NCBI GenBank assembly: GCA_002317355.1
Contig: DCJC01000073.1
Location: 1-5,281, forward strand
Length of the DNA stretch: 5,281 nt
Source of the DNA: Prevotellaceae bacterium UBA1710
Lineage (GTDB): Bacteria > Bacteroidota > Bacteroidia > Bacteroidales > Bacteroidaceae
Direction: 5' to 3'
The notes under the pieces are model-generated. The model was given only the letters and a program-made list of their open reading frames with translations. It was not told the origin of the DNA and ran no database searches. The first letter of the stretch is position 1. Every line of letters starts with the position of its first letter. A program made the position numbers and the translations under genes. Shown here piece after piece: positions 1-5,015 of the stretch.

Positions 1-185
1 TAGCGCTTCCAATTCTCTGCCGCCAATTTCCTACTACAATCCAGCTGACGAGCCAATTCATCTATATCCATCCTTGCCATCTCTACAGCCAACTTATTGG
101 CCACAGATTGGAAACTCGGGGTAGAAAGTGGTTCCCTATATGCCCTCTCGAACATTATTTTTGCATTAGCGAGTAGTATCTGCAT
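1..185 (-). CDS. yaaA: Peroxide stress protein YaaA (DUF328/UPF0246), N-terminal part
   Basis: The gene is cut by the left window edge; 61 codons plus two bases are present. The product starts MQILLANAKIM, the usual opening of Bacteroidales YaaA proteins. It continues with PLSTPSF (residues 19-25) and CSRKLAAENWKR (50-61), which match the family pattern of a Thr-Pro-x-Phe segment followed by a Lys-(Ile/Leu)-Ala-x-x-Asn helix. The full family protein is about 250 residues, so roughly three quarters lies outside. In E. coli, YaaA is induced by peroxide and limits damage from free iron; the same role here is inferred by homology. The ATG at 185 has no clear Shine-Dalgarno sequence, which is normal for this phylum. 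There is no TAnnTTTG promoter between this gene and the flavin reductase stop 94 nt upstream, so read-through from that gene is likely. Confidence 0.88.
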   Translation of the reverse strand, partial: MQILLANAKIMFERAYREPLSTPSFQSVANKLAVEMARMDIDELARQLDCSRKLAAENWKR

Positions 186-279
186 ATTCTATAATCTATA
201 AGGTCTTCGGGTTGTAGTGTTTGTAAGGAAATCATACTCTATTGCGCATGATTGATGATTAGAGCTATCTTTTTCATTA

Positions 280-786
280 TTACTTTGTGTAAACACCTTC
301 AATTTCTACGACATAAACGGTATGCAGACCTCCATGCGCTCCATACCACTTATCGAATAACTCGCGGTCAATGAAGTTTGCTTCTGTCATCTCAGTCTTG
401 AACAACTTACGGCAATCGAGTGTCATGCGAGACTCTGCAAATGTCATTGAGCCTGATTCTAACTTCAATGGAGTGAAGCCACATTCCTTAACCTTGTCTG
501 TATCACGTCCGGACTTGGCACCACATATCTGCAATGCCTTGCGATACTCTTCATCGTAGAAGGAAAGTGTCAGGCGGTCGTTCTGCTCAATAAAGTCATG
601 AGTGTAACGCTCGGGACGGATGAAAAGGAATGCCACAGGCTTATTCCATAGCCATCCAATGCCACCCCACGATGCCGTCATTGTGTTGAACTTCTCTTCT
701 GTTCCAGCTGTAACGAGCATCCACTCTTTGCCGATAAGCTTAAATGCGTCTTCTTTACCAAGTACGCTGATGTCTTGTTTTGTCAT
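280..786 (-). CDS. Flavin reductase-like FMN-binding family protein
   Basis: This 168-residue protein has the size and motifs of the single-domain flavin reductase-like (split-barrel, FMN-binding) family. After the first strand (EWMLVTAG, 21-28) comes the conserved NTMTASW segment (34-40), whose backbone and Thr/Ser side chains contact the FMN phosphate in relatives. WNKPVAFLFIRPERYTHDFI (47-66) follows, with Arg57 and Arg60 in the usual FMN-contact strand. GAKSGRDTDKVKECGFTP (89-106) is the family's signature loop. Such proteins usually bind FMN and reduce flavin or small quinone-like substrates with NAD(P)H in the cytoplasm; the actual substrate cannot be read here. The start at 786 suits the family N-terminus and lies 57 nt downstream of a TAnnTTTG promoter element at 844-851. 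yaaA follows on the same strand, suggesting a redox or peroxide-defence transcription unit. Confidence 0.92.
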   Translation of the reverse strand: MTKQDISVLGKEDAFKLIGKEWMLVTAGTEEKFNTMTASWGGIGWLWNKPVAFLFIRPERYTHDFIEQNDRLTLSFYDEEYRKALQICGAKSGRDTDKVKECGFTPLKLESGSMTFAESRMTLDCRKLFKTEMTEANFIDRELFDKWYGAHGGLHTVYVVEIEGVYTK

Positions 787-1083
787 ATTGTTTTACAAAT
801 TATATACAAATAATCGTTAATATTACTATTCTTAGTTTACTTGCAAAGGTATGAAACAATTTTGTATTTTGACCACACTCTTAAAATAATTATACTTTTT
901 TATCGAAACATAGATTCTATAGCTAAGAAGCAGATGCGTAATTCGTGCTCGAGTAACTTTACAACATAAAAATTGGATTGATCTTCTGGGAGAATAGGTA
1001 AGGGATTTTAAAACAGATTCCTACAATCGTAGATATCATCAAAAGAAAACAGTTGTTGGTTTAGACTCGAAGATTTCCTTGCA
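787..1083. other. AT-rich non-coding stretch between the flavin reductase gene and the plus-strand ORF remnant
   Basis: About 300 bases without a supportable gene. The left end (787-843) is the AT-rich leader of the flavin reductase mRNA, with its promoter at 844-851. The rest (852-1083) is AT-rich, and no clear hairpin, terminator or RNA gene was seen. A weak plus-strand match to the -7 consensus (TAACTTTA, about 954-961) is too poor to call as a promoter for the ORF starting at 1084. Confidence 0.6.
844..851 (-). promoter_or_regulatory. Bacteroidota -7 promoter element (TACCTTTG) for the flavin reductase gene
   Basis: Read on the minus strand, the sequence is TACCTTTG, a perfect match to the phylum's TAnnTTTG -7 consensus. 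It lies 57 nt upstream of the flavin reductase ATG in a very AT-rich leader. No convincing TTTG -33 box is found at the expected 19-21 nt spacing; the bases there read GGTC or similar. The call therefore rests on the -7 element and its position. The start of transcription would fall a few bases downstream, near 837-840, giving a 5' leader of about 50 nt. Confidence 0.6.
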
Positions 1084-1497
1084 ATGATAAATACAACTTA
1101 TAAACCAGTTAAGACCAAGACCCAGCCGGAAGAGGTAAACGCACAGGTAGAAGAAATCAACAATAAGAAACACGCGCGTAAACAACGCTCTTCTAATCCA
1201 CCCAGAACCTACGGCACTCATCCTTCATCGTACAAGCCGAAGACTACGGCTGATGACTACAAGCAGTCGATCAAGTCTTCAGTCATCGACGAGAAGGATC
1301 GCCTTCTCAACGTATGCTTTACACTTATATCGATCAGCCAGGAGCCGGAGTCTTCTCTCTTGTTCTTGGCTGATTTTTCTGAAATGAGCACTGGAAATCT
1401 GGACTACGCTCAATGCCTGTCTGGTAAGTCCTGCCTTGTTGTAGATGTTGAGAAGCCTGCGGTATGGCTCCTGCTCCCAGTAGCGGTGATGGACTAA
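1084..1497 (+). pseudogene. Plus-strand ORF with a coding-like 5' third, probable remnant of a disrupted gene
   Basis: This 137-codon ORF starts MINTTYKPVKTK and has two different halves. Residues 1 to about 65 are hydrophilic and rich in Lys, Glu, Asn and Pro (for example NNKKHARKQRSSNPP). They use purine-rich first codon positions and a mix of synonymous codons, as real genes do, and the stretch is less AT-rich than the DNA before it. From about 1279 onward the ORF is exactly antisense to the TPR-like gene, and the translation turns into a Leu/Ser/Val-rich sequence typical of a shadow frame. The simplest reading is that the N-terminal end of an older gene was joined to the end of the toxin-antitoxin operon. 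I do not recognise the protein. A real gene with a long convergent overlap is possible but less likely. Confidence 0.35.
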
Positions 1498-1974
1498 TTC
1501 TTCATAGATGGCAGCAGCCTTGTCGAACTCCTTGTTCTTCTCATGGATCATGGCTTCACCCATCTTGTCTGCTGCCCATTTGTTCAGTTCTATGATCGTC
1601 TGTGCCGCCGGACTGTTTTCGTCGTACTCGTCGCAGTTCCTTCCAGTGTAGAAGTCAAAGTCAGGTAGCATGATCGTGGCTTTACGATACCTGGCATAGT
1701 TGGATTTCTCTATAGGAATGTCTCCATAGAGGTCTGCCTTCGTAGGATAATGGGCAACAGATTCCTGTGTCTTTCTTTTGATCGGCAGCTTGGTCGGCTC
1801 GTTGATGACAGGCGGTACGATGATAACCCTCTGAGGCTTTTTGCCCTTGGTCTGAGAAAGATCTTCTGCTACAACAATTGGGGCTTCATCGACAGAAGAG
1901 GAAACCTTTTCAGGCTCCCTCTTCTCTGGTTTTGATCCTGTGATTAGTGAGGATATTTTGTCAAAGATGCTCAT
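1279..1974 (-). CDS. Hypothetical protein with TPR-like C-terminal helices, third gene of the AbiE-like operon
   Basis: A 231-residue protein that I do not recognise. Residues 1-12 (MSIFDKISSLIT) could form a short amphipathic helix. Residues 13-75 are low in hydrophobic content, charged and Pro-rich, probably disordered. Residues 76-125 contain several aromatic and acidic positions (PDFDFYTGRNCDEYDEN, 104-120). The C-terminal part looks like tetratricopeptide-type helical pairs: AMIHEKNKEFDKAAAIYEEL (141-160) is a good TPR, and EPYRRLLNIYNKAGLTRQAL (169-188) a second, followed by another helix (about 200-228). No signal peptide or transmembrane segment is seen, so it is probably cytoplasmic. 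The ATG at 1974 lies 9 nt after the stop of the AbiEii-like toxin gene, indicating one mRNA. TPRs usually mediate protein-protein contacts, so a partner or accessory role to the toxin-antitoxin pair is possible but only inferred. No terminator is visible after its stop. Confidence 0.75.
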   Translation of the reverse strand: MSIFDKISSLITGSKPEKREPEKVSSSVDEAPIVVAEDLSQTKGKKPQRVIIVPPVINEPTKLPIKRKTQESVAHYPTKADLYGDIPIEKSNYARYRKATIMLPDFDFYTGRNCDEYDENSPAAQTIIELNKWAADKMGEAMIHEKNKEFDKAAAIYEELVHHRYWEQEPYRRLLNIYNKAGLTRQALSVVQISSAHFRKISQEQERRLRLLADRYKCKAYVEKAILLVDD

Positions 1975-1983
1975 GAAATCTAT

Positions 1984-3054
1984 TTACTCTTTTACAATCT
2001 TCTGTATCTCCAGCCAGTAAAAGAATGCCTCTCCAAGAGTTTTCTTCAACTTATTCAGTTTGGTATGGATAGGCAGTTGAAGAGTCTCAGACGTGATGGA
2101 TCCTAACATGGATTTGTCATAGTGCTTGACCTCATCAATTCCGCACTCAATCAGTTTGCTGAGATAGGCAGCCTTTGAAGCGTTGACAATAGCTGATTCT
2201 ATGTTGTATTTCTCACTATGGATGAAGTTGCCGATTCGCGAAACTCCATCCTGTAGCAGCATAAACTCTTCCTTGTCCTGAACCCCTCGAAGGCAGATAC
2301 AGAGTGACGTATTATAAACGTCATCCAGTACTCGCTTCAAATCAGAAGGTTCAAGATGACGGTACTGAAGCTCCACTGCTGCAAATTTCTGGAAGGTCTG
2401 TCGGGTGATAGAGAGATCCTGTACCAGATCGAAAAGCGAAGCAATGTCGAAGAGCTGTTTGATAATCTCCATCGTACATTTCTTCACACCTTTGAAATAG
2501 GGTATGCCCGTGGTATGAGGAGCAAAGGCTGTCAGCTTGTCTCCAAGCAGATCTTCCTTGCTCGGGACTTTGACCAAGACAGGCGTACCAATAGTAATCA
2601 AAAGCGGACTTTCTATTGGCAGAATTTCTACTTTTTGATAATGTATCTCTTCAAATAGGACATCCAGTAGTATCTTGTCATGGCCTCCATTGCCAGGGTA
2701 TGACACTTCGTAGTTGAACTTGGCATGTAGCTTCGGTACATCTGTTGTGGATACACGATCTACTAATTCCACTTGTCCGAATCCATACTCCTCTGCGTAG
2801 GCTGACAGATAATCCTCAATCTTTGTCCCAGGAGGGCAAATGATGTCAATATCGATGCTAAGTCGTCGGCTGGTATTCAGATGCAACATCAACGAACTGC
2901 CGCCCTTGAACAGGAAAGGGCAACCTGATCTTGCCAGTGCTTCAAGCAACGAGAAGGCTCTGATTGTCTTCTCAACCAAAGCGATGTCATGCACCCCTAA
3001 ATGACGAGCGCATTCTTTGATCCATTCGATGGATCTACTTCCCGGACTTATCAT
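1984..3054 (-). CDS. AbiEii/AbiGii-family nucleotidyltransferase toxin
   Basis: The 356-residue protein carries the nucleotidyltransferase signature of the AbiEii/AbiGii toxin family. FLFKGGSSLMLHL (47-59) is the Gly-Gly-Ser loop, and RLSIDIDI (64-71) supplies the metal-binding pair Asp68/Asp70. ILLDVLF (128-134) has the probable third acidic residue, Asp131. SKEDLLGDKLTAF (165-177) and KQLFDIASLFD (199-209) match the later family motifs, with Lys173 and Asp203 as candidate key residues. No obvious inactivating change is visible. Residues from about 215 onward are helical and less conserved. Related toxins stop growth by transferring nucleotides to an RNA target; in the AbiE phage-defence systems they are opposed by the product of the gene upstream. 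Its start overlaps the antitoxin-like gene by 20 nt, so translation is probably coupled. The RNA target and any phage specificity cannot be told from sequence. Confidence 0.9.
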   Translation of the reverse strand: MISPGSRSIEWIKECARHLGVHDIALVEKTIRAFSLLEALARSGCPFLFKGGSSLMLHLNTSRRLSIDIDIICPPGTKIEDYLSAYAEEYGFGQVELVDRVSTTDVPKLHAKFNYEVSYPGNGGHDKILLDVLFEEIHYQKVEILPIESPLLITIGTPVLVKVPSKEDLLGDKLTAFAPHTTGIPYFKGVKKCTMEIIKQLFDIASLFDLVQDLSITRQTFQKFAAVELQYRHLEPSDLKRVLDDVYNTSLCICLRGVQDKEEFMLLQDGVSRIGNFIHSEKYNIESAIVNASKAAYLSKLIECGIDEVKHYDKSMLGSITSETLQLPIHTKLNKLKKTLGEAFFYWLEIQKIVKE

Positions 3055-3781
3055 CTTGTTTGATTGTGCTTATTATCTGTTCTACTTGTTCTTTTCGGTT
3101 TCTTCTTGAGGCATATCTTAGGAGCTTGCTTCGATTCACTTGATTACGTTCAAAAGCGTATTCGAAGATATTATAGATCTCTGATCCACCTGCAAAGAAA
3201 AGCTCATTATCGCCAATGGCATCGACCATGATCTTCTCTATTCTCGGCACCTGACAGTTATTTACCATCGTCAACGGAGATTGGCCTATAAGCTGTCTGA
3301 CAACTATAGCATTACTTCCCGTTAGGTATCGGTCGCAGTCGTCGGCTGATGGAGCCAATAATACGTTTCTATCTGTGACGATTTGCTGCAACGAGTGAAA
3401 GACACTCTCCATACCATCCTTTTCTACATCGATGAACGTATAGCCGATATTCGGGACATGCAGCATGAACGAACTCAGTACCCTCGGGCTCCAGATGCAG
3501 AAATCCAATAAAGGATAATCTGCCTTCAAGGATCTGTACACCTCACATTCCCATTCCGATGGCTCATAAAGGAACTCTGGTAAGCTATCGGTCGGCAAAG
3601 AATACTGACCTCTTCCTTTCCTTTCCAACTGGCATGAAGAAACAAGCCGATTGAGTTGAAGGCTTAGCGTCTGCTCACTAATGCCATCCTCTCTATCAGC
3701 TAATTCCTGCATCAGGTCTTTTCGCGAAAAAGAGCCATTATGCAGATTTGCATAATTGATTATCAATTCAGATGTCGTCAT
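3035..3781 (-). CDS. Winged-helix AbiEi-like antitoxin and putative autorepressor (DUF6577-like)
   Basis: A 248-residue protein in the antitoxin position of an AbiE-type pair. Residues 1-62 look like a winged-helix domain: helices TTSELIINYANLH, SRKDLMQELA and SEQTLSLQLNRLV, then a wing with ERKGRGQYSLP (53-63). This layout is shared with AbiEi antitoxins. The remaining ~185 residues form the C-terminal domain, including PRIEKIMVDAIGD (179-191), EIYNIFEYAF (201-210) and a basic segment LLRYASRRNRKEQ (220-232). I believe it belongs to the family named DUF6577, frequent beside AbiEii toxins in Bacteroidales, but this needs a profile search. AbiEi proteins neutralise the toxin's effect and repress their own promoter by binding inverted repeats. 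An 18-bp-arm inverted repeat lies exactly over the promoter here. The ATG at 3781 is preferred because the next Met (residue 24) would remove the first HTH helix. Confidence 0.82.
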   Translation of the reverse strand: MTTSELIINYANLHNGSFSRKDLMQELADREDGISEQTLSLQLNRLVSSCQLERKGRGQYSLPTDSLPEFLYEPSEWECEVYRSLKADYPLLDFCIWSPRVLSSFMLHVPNIGYTFIDVEKDGMESVFHSLQQIVTDRNVLLAPSADDCDRYLTGSNAIVVRQLIGQSPLTMVNNCQVPRIEKIMVDAIGDNELFFAGGSEIYNIFEYAFERNQVNRSKLLRYASRRNRKEQVEQIISTIKQDDKSGK

Positions 3782-3789
3782 ACTGGGTG

Positions 3790-3820
3790 CAAATATATAT
3801 CATTTTTGTCAAAACACAAA
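3790..3820 (-). promoter_or_regulatory. Bacteroidota-type promoter of the AbiE-like operon
   Basis: On the minus strand the -33 box TTTG (3817-3820) is separated by 19 nt from the -7 box TATATTTG (3790-3797). Both match the Bacteroidota primary sigma consensus TTTG-N19-21-TAnnTTTG. Only 8 nt separate the final G of the -7 box from the antitoxin-gene ATG (3779-3781). Transcription would therefore begin at about 3783-3786, giving almost no 5' leader. Confidence 0.8.
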
Positions 3821-3842
3821 GAAATTTGACAAATATGATATA
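3796..3842. promoter_or_regulatory. 18-bp-arm inverted repeat, probable operator of the AbiE-like operon
   Basis: The left arm TATATCATTTTTGTCAAA (3796-3813) and the right arm TTTGACAAATATGATATA (3825-3842) are reverse complements at 17 of 18 positions. They are separated by 11 nt. Each arm also contains the small palindrome TTTG-N-CAAA. The spacer contains the -33 box and the left arm covers the promoter spacer up to the edge of the -7 box, so a protein bound here would block RNA polymerase. AbiEi antitoxins are known to bind inverted repeats at their own promoter; the winged-helix product of the first gene is the natural candidate ligand. A cruciform or transcript hairpin is less likely to be the function, because the repeat lies upstream of the predicted transcription start. 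Confidence 0.75.
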
Positions 3843-3950
3843 ATTTATCCTGTTATTTTACGAAATGATAATTTTTGGAACAACTATATTGCATTTATAC
3901 ATATTATAATATATAAGGTTGGGCTCAACGATCATGTTCTAATTTAATCG

Positions 3951-3997
3951 ACAAAATGGTGCACACAATCTGCTAAGAACGGTGATGCACCTTTTGT
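3951..3997. terminator. Candidate bidirectional intrinsic terminator
   Basis: ACAAAATGGTGCA (3951-3963) pairs with TGCACCTTTTGT (3986-3997), leaving one bulged T and a 22-nt loop. The stem thus has a GC-rich core of six pairs (GGTGCA/TGCACC) and is bordered by an A-run on the left and a T-run on the right. That is the form expected of a terminator working in both directions. It could stop transcripts of the right-hand minus-strand cluster before they enter the AbiE-like operon. The large loop and modest core make efficiency uncertain. Confidence 0.45.
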
Positions 3998-4076
3998 TTC
4001 AGCCAGTTATAAGGAAGGGGTACATGAGAGGTACAAAAACATGCTATTTTGTCCTTTATTAATTAAGGCACCTTCA

Positions 4077-4106
4077 CAAAATGCTGTATGCGAGACACAT
4101 CACAGC
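4077..4106 (-). terminator. Candidate intrinsic terminator after the YgbA-family gene
   Basis: On the minus strand, GCTGTGATG (4098-4106) pairs with CATACAGC (4083-4090) with one bulged base and a 7-nt loop. The run ATTTTG follows directly (4077-4082). The hairpin begins 16 nt after the stop codon of the YgbA-family gene, the usual position for a terminator. The U-run is short, so the call is tentative. Confidence 0.4.
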
Positions 4107-4122
4107 AGTCATACTTGATAGT

Positions 4123-4443
4123 TTATAATTCTCTGATTAAATGCCTGATGGCTGCAATAGGATGATACCACATCATGCGAGGACCTGCATAGCGCATGAC
4201 TTCACGCATCTGTTCCTTCATTGCTGGCTTGTAGCAATGAATCGGACAGTTCTTGCAAGTCGGTTTCTGCTCGCCGAATTTACAATGATCCAGACGCTGA
4301 TAGGCGTAGTCAAGAAGGGCATTGCATTCTTCGCAAAGACCTTTTCCGATTTTTAAGTCTGTTGAAGGAGTGTGTTTCTTGCCATGGCAGTATATCTCTA
4401 CCATCTGATGGACGGTTATCTTTTCTTGCTCTATGCGTGTCAT
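4123..4443 (-). CDS. YgbA-family (nitrous oxide-stimulated promoter) cysteine-rich protein
   Basis: From the ATG at 4443 the product has 106 residues. It begins MTRIEQEKITVHQMVEIYCHGKKH, the family's typical Arg-Ile-x-x-Glu-Lys-x-Thr opening followed by a Tyr-Cys motif. Seven cysteines are visible: Cys19 (IYCHGKKH), Cys37 and Cys40 (CEEC), Cys54 (DHCKF), and Cys63, Cys66 and Cys70 (CKNCPIHC). This spacing suggests a metal or Fe-S site. The C-terminus has the conserved YAGPRMMWYHPIAAIRHL. In E. coli, ygbA belongs to the NsrR-controlled nitric oxide response; its biochemical role is unsettled. A GTG five codons upstream (4458) would overlap the preceding gene by 13 nt, but the ATG matches the family's N-terminus and follows the YecH stop by only 2 nt. 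The close spacing implies translational coupling with the YecH-like gene. Confidence 0.88.
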   Translation of the reverse strand: MTRIEQEKITVHQMVEIYCHGKKHTPSTDLKIGKGLCEECNALLDYAYQRLDHCKFGEQKPTCKNCPIHCYKPAMKEQMREVMRYAGPRMMWYHPIAAIRHLIREL

Positions 4444-4445
4444 CC

Positions 4446-4679
4446 TTAGTGATTGCACATCTTTGATTTGTCCGCCGTAAAGCTGTTACCTGCTGCAGGC
4501 ATGAACTTGCCCTTTGCCTCAAGGAAGTCGACTAGTTCTGCAGCCGTCATATTCTCAGTACTACAGGTGTAGAAGCGCTCTTCTGCACCAAACTTATTGA
4601 TGATGGCATTGACCAGTTCTTCGCGTGATGAATAACTGCTGCCAAACATCATCTCCAATACTTCGTGTCCGTGTGTCAT
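4446..4679 (-). CDS. YecH-family putative metal-binding protein
   Basis: A 77-residue protein that aligns along its whole length with what I know of E. coli YecH (DUF2492, about 79 residues). It opens with HGHEVLEMM (3-11), has RFYTCSTENMTAAELVDFLEAKGKF (35-59) and ends SKMCNH. The conserved His3, His5, Cys39, Cys75 and His77 make a plausible metal site, and the family is described as probable metal-binding; the metal and function are unknown. No signal peptide or membrane segment is seen, so it is probably cytoplasmic. The ATG at 4679 overlaps the TGA of a 20-codon ORF as ATGA. No TAnnTTTG promoter is present in the 87-nt gap upstream, so it is probably transcribed from further upstream with the membrane-protein gene. 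The YgbA-family gene starts 2 nt after its stop. Confidence 0.9.
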   Translation of the reverse strand: MTHGHEVLEMMFGSSYSSREELVNAIINKFGAEERFYTCSTENMTAAELVDFLEAKGKFMPAAGNSFTADKSKMCNH

Positions 4680-4766
4680 ATTTGTTTTTTATTACTTTTA
4701 TATTTCATAATTCTTTCATCCCGCATCTCCTTTGGCATGAATACCCTTAGTTCATCTTTTTTTCAA

Positions 4767-5015
4767 TCAGCTTTTCTTGAATCTCTGCTTTAATCTCTTA
4801 ACCCCTTCCACACCGAGGATCGAAAGCCCGCCGTATTGGAAGGTCTTGGCCAAGCCGAAGAGGATGAACCACAATACGCCCTTCAGCTCCACAGAGATGG
4901 GGAGGGCCATCTGGGCGAAAGAGAGTATGTAGCAGGGGATGCAGCAGAGTAGGACGATCACTCCTGTGCGGAATGAGAGTTTGCTGAGCCATTGTTTGAT
5001 ATTTGCCATCGTCAT
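4767..5015 (-). CDS. Small two-helix membrane protein of unknown function
   Basis: From the ATG at 5015 the product has 82 residues (MTMANIKQWLSKLSF...). It has two hydrophobic segments. The first, about residues 17-38, includes VIVLLCCIPCYILSFAQM with three cysteines. The second, about 45-68, includes GVLWFILFGLAKTFQYGGL. The basic tail VKRLKQRFKKS is predicted to lie in the cytoplasm. The protein looks like a family I have seen in Bacteroidales genomes, sometimes labelled 'transcriptional regulator', but nothing here looks DNA-binding and I would not use that name. The chosen ATG overlaps the stop of the upstream oxidase-like gene as TAATG, a typical coupling arrangement. An ATG at 5009 (MANIKQW) is almost as good, while the one at 5033 would overlap the upstream gene by 19 nt. 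It probably shares an mRNA with its neighbours. Confidence 0.75.
   Translation of the reverse strand: MTMANIKQWLSKLSFRTGVIVLLCCIPCYILSFAQMALPISVELKGVLWFILFGLAKTFQYGGLSILGVEGVKRLKQRFKKS

Larger units (their letters stand above)
3843..4122. other. Non-coding stretch between the AbiE-like operon and the YgbA-family gene
   Basis: No credible gene is present. The part next to the operator (3843-3950) is extremely AT-rich and includes a 12-bp palindrome of A and T only (3901-3912). The part from 3951 to 4106 holds three imperfect inverted repeats (3951-3997, 4030-4054, 4083-4106) linked by ACAAAA or TTTTGT runs. The outer two are listed separately as candidate terminators. A near-perfect 16-bp palindrome (CCTTTATTAATTAAGG) occupies 4053-4068. 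Confidence 0.6.

Noticed and set aside
155..277. Two short minus-strand ORFs (12 codons at 239-277 and 26 codons at 155-235) before and overlapping the yaaA start
   Set aside because: Very short and without ribosome-binding signals; the second overlaps yaaA in another frame. Chance ORFs are the simplest explanation.
1039..1221. Minus-strand 60-codon ORF with a hydrophobic stretch
   Set aside because: Antisense to the coding-like part of the plus-strand ORF; the apparent membrane segment is the complement of Lys/Glu/Asn codons.
1750..1935. Plus-strand 61-codon ORF inside the TPR-like gene
   Set aside because: Antisense shadow of the minus-strand gene, with an Arg/Leu/Phe-rich translation typical of such frames.
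2356..2658. Plus-strand 100-codon ORF inside the toxin gene
   Set aside because: Fully antisense to a gene with clear nucleotidyltransferase motifs; its translation has no family character.
3901..3912. Perfect 12-bp palindrome ATATTATAATAT
   Set aside because: Consists only of A and T in an extremely AT-rich segment, so it is expected by chance.
3756..3947. Plus-strand 63-codon ORF
   Set aside because: It runs over the antitoxin-gene start and the operator into AT-rich DNA, with low-complexity Ile/Asn/Tyr-rich translation; AT-rich non-coding DNA explains it.
900..4122. Flanking direct repeats that would mark an integrated element
   Set aside because: By eye I found no convincing matching pair near 900-1080 and 3950-4122, and no integrase or transposase gene.
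4141..4466. Plus-strand ORFs of 71 and 81 codons over the YgbA-family gene
   Set aside because: Antisense frames of a gene with a conserved cysteine pattern.
4310..4522. Minus-strand 70-codon ORF in another frame across the YecH/YgbA junction
   Set aside because: Overlaps two recognised families in a different frame; Arg-rich translation without homology.
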